From Acidobacteriota bacterium (GTDB lineage: Bacteria > Acidobacteriota > Thermoanaerobaculia > Multivoradales > JAHZIX01): DNA of 10,590 bases. This document shows positions 7,655 to 10,590 of the stretch, piece by piece. The stretch lies in the NCBI GenBank assembly GCA_020439725.1, contig JAGQSE010000275.1, positions 1 to 10,590 on the forward strand, in the 5' to 3' direction. The number at the start of each line of letters is the position of its first letter. Position 1 is the first letter of the stretch. The notes below the pieces were generated by a model that was not told the origin of the DNA, ran no database searches, and saw only the letters and a list, made by a program, of their open reading frames with translations. A program made the translations under genes and the position numbers.

Positions 7655-8107
7655 ATGTACGGACAACGCTTCGCCAAAGATCTCGCCGGCCGCCTCGCCA
7701 CCATCCGTCACGAGCTGCTCGCCGCCCTCGGTGGTACCGGGGACGTCTGGCCGGAGGAGGACTTCGTCGCCACCGCGCTACCCGCGGCCTTCCGCGTCCA
7801 CCAGGCCCAGGTAGCGCTGTGGCGCTGGTCCCAGCGCCCGGACGATATCGAGCCCTCGGGCTCCGAGGAGTCCACCGGGCAGTATGACCCGCCCGGCTCG
7901 GATCCCGATCCGCGGGGACAGGATCTCGCGATGCGTCTCATCGAGTGGCTCAAGATCCTCGAGGAGCGGCTCCTCGACGAGATCCACGCGGCGTTTGAAG
8001 CCACCCAGGCCGCAGGGCGGCAGGAGTTCATCGACCTCGGTGTGCTCGCCGCTCGGCGGATGGCCCAGGCCCGGCGTGCCCTGACCGCGGCCAAGGGCTC
8101 CTCTTGA
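7655..8107 (+). CDS. Uncharacterised 150-residue helical protein
   Basis: I do not recognise this protein. It starts at an ATG preceded by AAGGAG (7644-7649) with 5-nt spacing, and its codon use matches its neighbours, so it is very likely a real gene. It has no signal peptide or membrane helix and should be cytoplasmic. Residues 1-60 look mainly helical (FAKDLAGRLATIRHELLAAL, then AAFRVHQAQVALWRW). Residues 61-88 form an acidic, proline- and serine-rich linker that is probably disordered. Residues 89-145 are again strongly helical and charged (MRLIEWLKILEERLLDEIHA and LAARRMAQARRAL). Two helical halves joined by a flexible linker would suit an adaptor or a peptidase substrate, but no residue pattern proves this. 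It lies 101 bp after the CHAT gene on the same strand. It could be the last gene of that operon or begin a new unit with the gene at 8253. Confidence 0.8.
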   Translation: MYGQRFAKDLAGRLATIRHELLAALGGTGDVWPEEDFVATALPAAFRVHQAQVALWRWSQRPDDIEPSGSEESTGQYDPPGSDPDPRGQDLAMRLIEWLKILEERLLDEIHAAFEATQAAGRQEFIDLGVLAARRMAQARRALTAAKGSS

Positions 8108-8198
8108 GACCGCCGGGAGGATCCTGCAAGCGAGAATCTCCTCGAAACAAATTGCTCTAAACAAAACCGGCGGCGGGGGATTTCACCTCCACGAGTCC

Positions 8199-8222
8199 GG
8201 GGCGAGGACGTCCCTCGGCCCC
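8199..8222 (+). promoter_or_regulatory. GC-rich leader hairpin upstream of the 257-residue orphan gene
   Basis: GGGGC-GAGG pairs with CCTC-(G)-GCCCC around a 5-nt loop, giving a 9-bp stem with one bulged G. It ends 30 nt before the ATG at 8253 and is not followed by T residues. The preceding stretch (about 8143-8167) is unusually A/T-rich for this genome and may hold a promoter, but I could not find a convincing -35/-10 pair. Confidence 0.35.
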
Positions 8223-8252
8223 CAACCCAGATCCAACAGGAGGAACGCCGCC

Positions 8253-9026
8253 ATGACCACCACCTTCCAACCGACCCAGGTCACCTACCAGATCGATCCC
8301 GCCGGGGCCGCCGTCGTCAGCTCGCTGGCGAGCAGCGAGCCGTGGGGCCCCGGCCAGGGTTATCCCTACACCTGGGACCGCTTCGTGACGCCCGCCGGCC
8401 AGCCGTCCGGCACCTGGCGCTCGTCGCGGTTCAACTGGCGCACCGGCGGGGTCGTGCTCCAGCTCGGAACCAATGGCAACTTCGGCTCGTCGGTCACGTC
8501 GCAGGCCGGGTGGGTGCGCCGCCACTTCGGCCTCGACTCGGGGATCCACGATTTCAAGGTCACTTTCCGCATGGGCCCGGTCACCGAGCTGCCCAACGGC
8601 CAGGTGGCCCGCGCCCAGGTCTTCGCTCGCCTGGTACCCAACATCCCCTATGTCGCCGAGACCTTCGTCGCTGGCAACCTGCCGGCGGGGGGCGTGGTCC
8701 AGCTCGATCTCCGGACGGCGATCCCGGGTCCCAACTACGACCTCTACGTGGGCTGCAGCACCCTGATCCAGAACCCCCAGCAGAACCCCTACTGCGAGGT
8801 GATCGTCGATGACATCAAGGTCCAGCACACCTTCTCGCCGTACCCGTACCTGACCGACGGCGAGCCCGCCAAAGCGGCCGCGCGCCAGCCGCTCAAGCCC
8901 CTCGAGACTCCCGCAGGCGTCGAGCTGCCCGAGCTCGACCAGGGCCTGCGCTTCGACCTCTCCGATCTCGAAGTCACCGCCCTGGGCGGCGAGCCGGCGA
9001 CCGAGTGGATCGGTTTGTCCGAGTGA
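8253..9026 (+). CDS. Uncharacterised 257-residue beta-rich protein with an acidic C-terminal tail
   Basis: I cannot assign a family. The start follows a strong AGGAGG (8238-8243) at 9-nt spacing. There is no signal peptide or membrane segment. Residues about 1-200 are rich in aromatic residues, Gly, Pro and alternating hydrophobic residues, suggesting a beta-sandwich. IHDFKVTFRMGPV, VVQLDLRTAI and the closing CEVIVDDIKVQ recall jelly-roll folds, which often end in a VDDI-type strand. Residues about 207-232 are a proline/alanine linker. The last 25 residues are acidic (FDLSDLEVTALGGEP and then WIGLSE) and end at the stop without an anchor. The tail resembles the recognition part of some ribosomal-peptide leaders, but no cysteine-rich or other obvious core follows it. 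Gene order after the sigma/anti-sigma/CHAT unit and the 150-residue orphan makes it a possible CHAT target or effector, which is inference only. Confidence 0.85.
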   Translation: MTTTFQPTQVTYQIDPAGAAVVSSLASSEPWGPGQGYPYTWDRFVTPAGQPSGTWRSSRFNWRTGGVVLQLGTNGNFGSSVTSQAGWVRRHFGLDSGIHDFKVTFRMGPVTELPNGQVARAQVFARLVPNIPYVAETFVAGNLPAGGVVQLDLRTAIPGPNYDLYVGCSTLIQNPQQNPYCEVIVDDIKVQHTFSPYPYLTDGEPAKAAARQPLKPLETPAGVELPELDQGLRFDLSDLEVTALGGEPATEWIGLSE

Positions 9027-9039
9027 GCGTCTGCCTCCG

Positions 9040-9067
9040 CCTCCCCGCCTGCCCGCAGGCGGGGAGG
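9040..9067 (+). terminator. Strong 12-bp hairpin after the 257-residue orphan gene
   Basis: CCTCCCCGCCTG and CAGGCGGGGAGG are perfect inverted copies around a 4-nt loop (9052-9055). The hairpin starts 13 nt after the stop codon at 9024-9026. The sequence after it is G-rich with only scattered T, so it lacks a classical U-tract. Its position and stability favour a transcription terminator or a 3'-end stabilising structure. Confidence 0.55.
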
Positions 9068-9139
9068 GGTGAGGGGCGGTTCTGATATCTCGGCGTCAGC
9101 ATGTTCATTCTTATGAGATGTCACGACAGTGCGGGTATA

Positions 9140-9165
9140 CGGCACTTCGGTATCGAGAAGTACCG
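9140..9165 (+). promoter_or_regulatory. Imperfect hairpin in the leader of the Cys-rich peptide gene
   Basis: CGG-C-ACTTC pairs with GAAGT-A-CCG around an 8-nt loop, with one mismatch. A TATACG stretch (9136-9141) and the A/T-rich segment 9081-9120 lie directly upstream and could form a promoter, but no good -35 partner was seen. The hairpin ends 75 nt before the ATG at 9241. It may be a regulatory leader element or chance. Confidence 0.25.
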
Positions 9166-9226
9166 CCGTTGGGCTTCAAGCCTCGGCCGTTCGGCGCGCC
9201 GCGCTGGGTGGCCGGTCACTCGTCTC

Positions 9227-9234
9227 GAGGAGGA
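9227..9234 (+). promoter_or_regulatory. Ribosome binding site that sets the start of the Cys-rich peptide
   Basis: GAGGAGGA lies 6 nt before the ATG at 9241. An in-frame ATG at 9118 would add 41 residues in front of a perfect signal peptide and has no Shine-Dalgarno, so 9241 is the true start. Confidence 0.8.
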
Positions 9235-9240
9235 CAGCAC

Positions 9241-9588
9241 ATGTCGAATCTCACTCGCTCCATCTCTCTGATCGTCCTGGTCTTCGCCCTGGTCGCCCTG
9301 GCCGGCCCGGTCCTCGCCGCCGATCAGGCCGTTCCGGCACCGGCGCAGATTCAGGCCGTGGCGGCACCCGACGGCGGGTCCACCGAGTTCACCCTCGAGG
9401 ACGGCCAGATGCTGCCGGTGGGAGTGCAGGACCCGACGCCGGTCTACATCTGTCCCGACCCGGGAGCCTGCACCCGCGATTTCGACTGCGAGCTCACCGA
9501 GACCCCCGCCATGTGCCCCGGCCAGAACGCCACCCGGGTGTGCATGGGAGCATCGGGGGCCTGCACGGGCACCTGCGTCTGCTGTTGA
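9241..9588 (+). CDS. Small secreted cysteine-rich protein
   Basis: A 115-residue precursor with a clear signal peptide: short N-region with Arg6, a hydrophobic core (ISLIVLVFALVALAG) and a likely cleavage after A26 in VLA-AD. Residues 28-70 form an Ala/Pro-rich, then acidic segment without cysteine. The last 45 residues hold nine cysteines at 71, 77, 83, 92, 101, 108, 112, 114 and 115, ending in CVCC. The spacing (CTRDFDC, then C-x8-C-x8-C-x6-C-x3-C-x-C-C) resembles small disulfide-knotted extracellular modules, but I know no exact family. The odd number implies one free thiol, an intermolecular disulfide, or metal binding. It has its own strong ribosome binding site and is bracketed by two strong hairpins (9040-9067 and 9597-9633), so it is probably a single-gene transcript. 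Possible roles include a secreted toxin, a surface protein or a modified peptide. No modifying enzyme is encoded in the window. Confidence 0.85.
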   Translation: MSNLTRSISLIVLVFALVALAGPVLAADQAVPAPAQIQAVAAPDGGSTEFTLEDGQMLPVGVQDPTPVYICPDPGACTRDFDCELTETPAMCPGQNATRVCMGASGACTGTCVCC

Positions 9589-9596
9589 CGTCTGCT

Positions 9597-9633
9597 CTCG
9601 GGCCGACCGTGCCCTTGGCGCGATCGGCCCGAG
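9597..9633 (+). terminator. Long hairpin terminator after the Cys-rich peptide gene
   Basis: Perfect 10-bp outer arms CTCGGGCCGA and TCGGCCCGAG enclose a second 5-bp stem (GTGCC/GGCGC, one G-T wobble) with a 3-nt loop. The hairpin begins 8 nt after the stop codon. The following bases are AAGGGTTCC, so there is no classical T-run. It is the most stable structure in the window and very probably ends the transcript. Confidence 0.6.
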
Positions 9634-9722
9634 AAGGGTTCCAGCGTCTCCGCCGACCACCAAGCTCTCCCCAGACGGGTCTTTCTTGGCCGGTCCGCTA
9701 CCGCCGCTTCTTCGACATCTTG

Positions 9723-9751
9723 TTGCTTCAGCGAAAACGAAGCACTACACT
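9723..9751 (+). promoter_or_regulatory. Candidate promoter for the GT4 glycosyltransferase
   Basis: TTGCTT (9723-9728) and TACACT (9746-9751) are separated by the ideal 17 bp and lie in the most A/T-rich part of this gap. The -10 matches four of six consensus bases and the -35 three of six. Transcription from here would give a leader of about 210 nt before the ATG at 9968. Confidence 0.4.
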
Positions 9752-9904
9752 CCCGCCCGAACGGGTGAGCCGCGGGCTTCGATTCCGGTCTTGCCCGTCC
9801 CCAAACGGTCGCCTGCCGTGACCACCGGGCCGTCAGTCTTCCCGCTGTGACGACCGGTCCCGGGCTCCGGACGCGGCGGGCTCATGGCAATCACGGATGA
9901 CGGT

Positions 9905-9935
9905 CGGCCGGCGCGAGGGCGATGCCCTCCGGCCG
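9905..9935 (+). promoter_or_regulatory. Strong leader hairpin upstream of the GT4 gene
   Basis: CGGCCGG pairs with CCGGCCG and AGGGC pairs with GCCCT: 12 bp in two blocks with a 4-nt one-sided bulge (9912-9915) and a 3-nt loop. It ends 32 nt before the ATG. No T-run follows. It could be an attenuator or another leader structure, and its presence argues against translation starting at 9884. Confidence 0.4.
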
Positions 9936-9967
9936 CGGCACCACCGGCGAAGAGGCGGAAGGACGCG

Positions 9968-10590
9968 ATGGAGACTCGAGCGGGGCGCAAGACCAAGGTC
10001 GCCTTCATCGTCTGGATCGGTGTGCGCTGGTTCCATCTGGAGTGGCTTGCCAAGGGTCTCGACCGCGAGCGTTTCGACCTGTGTTTCATCCTGGTACGGC
10101 TCAACGGCCAGGAGATGTACATGGAGCGCTTCGTCCGCGAGCAGGGTATTCCCTACCTCGCCCTCGACTGCTACATCCGGCCGGGAAGCCTCTGGAAGAC
10201 GATCTGGGCGATCCGCGGGTATTGCCGGCGCGAGGGCGTCGACGTGGTGCATACGCACATCTTCCTCGCCAGCCTGGTGGGGCTGGTGGGCGCCTTCCTG
10301 GCACGGGTGCCTCGGCGCCTCAACACCCGTCACCACCTGATCTCGAACCACGGCAAGCCGACCCTGTGGCTCGATCGTCTGGCGAACACGCTGGCGACGC
10401 GCACCATCGTCGCCAGCCGCGTGGTCTACGACGTCCTGGCGAAGAAGGAAGGGGTCCCCGAGCGCAAGCTCGCGCTGGTGCCCTTCGGGCTCGATCTCGA
10501 GTGCTTTCGCGGCATCGCCCCGGAGAGGATCGAAGCTCTGCGCCAGAAGTACGCAACCGACGGCAAGGGGCCGGTGATCGGTGTCCTCGC
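9968..10590 (+). CDS. GT4-family glycosyltransferase (5' part; continues past the right edge)
   Basis: The first 207 residues of a GT-B-fold, GT4-type sugar transferase are present. The start is the ATG at 9968, with AAGGA (9959-9963) 4 nt upstream. The N-terminal acceptor domain begins with KVAFIVWIGVRWFHLEWLAK, a variant of the usual first strand followed by a glycine-containing loop and a helix that ends the family's typical ...LA.GL pattern. Next come RERFDLCFILVRL, the characteristic VDVVHTHIFLASLVGLVGAF, and RRLNTRHHL. TIVASRVVYDVLAKKEGVP and LVPFGLDLECF match the family's serine-containing strand and the PNGVD-F motif before the interdomain linker. The last residues, GPVIGVLA, start the C-terminal domain, whose nucleotide-sugar-binding E-x7-E motif lies outside the window. 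Such enzymes act on the cytoplasmic face in exopolysaccharide, O-antigen or glycolipid synthesis; the substrate cannot be read here. Together with the GT39-type enzyme at 1209-2900 it hints at envelope glycan genes around this locus. Confidence 0.9.
   Translation, partial: METRAGRKTKVAFIVWIGVRWFHLEWLAKGLDRERFDLCFILVRLNGQEMYMERFVREQGIPYLALDCYIRPGSLWKTIWAIRGYCRREGVDVVHTHIFLASLVGLVGAFLARVPRRLNTRHHLISNHGKPTLWLDRLANTLATRTIVASRVVYDVLAKKEGVPERKLALVPFGLDLECFRGIAPERIEALRQKYATDGKGPVIGVL

Larger units (their letters stand above)
9634..9967 (+). other. Non-coding stretch between the Cys-rich peptide and the GT4 gene
   Basis: Together with the terminator before it, this makes a 379-bp gap without a convincing gene. 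It holds a candidate promoter (9723-9751), an 8-bp palindrome GACCGGTC at 9852-9859, and a long hairpin at 9905-9935. An ATG at 9884 is in frame with the glycosyltransferase, but the 28-codon extension would run through that hairpin and lacks a good ribosome binding site. A T-loop-like TTCGATT near 9778 has no matching stems, so it is not a tRNA. Confidence 0.6.

Noticed and set aside
3080..9026. A type III-E CRISPR (gRAMP/Csx29/Csx30) locus
   Set aside because: A CHAT protein next to an ECF sigma factor recalls that system, but there is no Cas gene, no repeat array and no recognisable Csx30. The CHAT protein also has a membrane anchor and a PPC-like domain.
2901..9240. ECF-type autoregulated promoters (GGAAC -35) upstream of the sigma factor, the orphan genes or the Cys-rich peptide
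   Set aside because: No GGAAC with a matching -10 was found in these intergenic regions. The only GGAAC copies seen lie in the 8253 ribosome-binding region and inside its coding sequence.
9241..9588. The Cys-rich protein as a lanthipeptide or other modified-peptide precursor
   Set aside because: It has a Sec-type signal peptide instead of a typical leader, and no modifying enzyme or dedicated transporter gene is in the window.
9770..9800. A tRNA T-arm-like sequence (TTCGATTCC)
   Set aside because: The flanking bases do not pair into a 5-bp stem, and no acceptor or anticodon arm is present.
9884..9967. An alternative, longer start for the GT4 glycosyltransferase at 9884
   Set aside because: It is in frame, but it has no good ribosome binding site, gives a low-complexity Ala/Pro/Arg segment and runs through a stable hairpin. 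The ATG at 9968 has AAGGA at suitable spacing.

Overview
The window is uniformly GC-rich with strong G/C preference at third codon positions and tightly packed genes. A sigma-54 activator, an ECF sigma factor paired with a zinc-finger anti-sigma factor, a TPR-CHAT protein and envelope-type glycosyltransferases together suggest a large-genome, Gram-negative environmental bacterium. The style is closest to Acidobacteriota (for example the Thermoanaerobaculia), but this placement is inferred from gene style only. No rRNA, tRNA, mobile element or CRISPR array was seen.

Layout. (1) On the minus strand, positions 1-1151 hold the N-terminal part of an FHA-GAF-sigma-54 activator; its gene continues past the left edge. 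It lies just downstream of a minus-strand membrane glycosyltransferase (GT39/GT-C type, 1209-2900), and a GC-rich hairpin sits between them. (2) A divergent intergenic region (2901-3079) carries a plausible sigma-70 promoter for the plus-strand cluster. (3) At 3080-7553 an ECF sigma factor, a membrane-anchored zinc-finger anti-sigma factor and a large PPC-TPR-CHAT peptidase are joined by two 4-bp stop/start overlaps, so they almost certainly form one translationally coupled operon. (4) Two proteins of unknown function follow on the same strand (7655-8107 and 8253-9026), each with a good ribosome binding site and a GC-rich hairpin about 30 nt upstream of its ATG. (5) A small secreted protein with nine cysteines in its last 45 residues lies at 9241-9588, bracketed by two strong hairpins. 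(6) A 379-bp non-coding stretch with a candidate promoter and a long hairpin leads into a GT4-family glycosyltransferase (9968 onward) that runs off the right edge.

How the genes may work together. The sigma/anti-sigma/CHAT unit looks like a complete signal-transduction cassette. The anti-sigma factor should hold the sigma factor at the inner membrane through its cytoplasmic HxxxCxxC finger and present a beta-rich domain outside. The CHAT protein has an N-terminal membrane anchor and a PPC domain, which predicts that its TPR and peptidase parts are also periplasmic. A simple hypothesis is that the CHAT peptidase senses a signal or partner through its TPRs and cleaves the anti-sigma factor or one of the downstream orphan proteins, freeing the sigma factor. 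That link is inferred from gene order, coupling and predicted topology; nothing in the sequence proves it.
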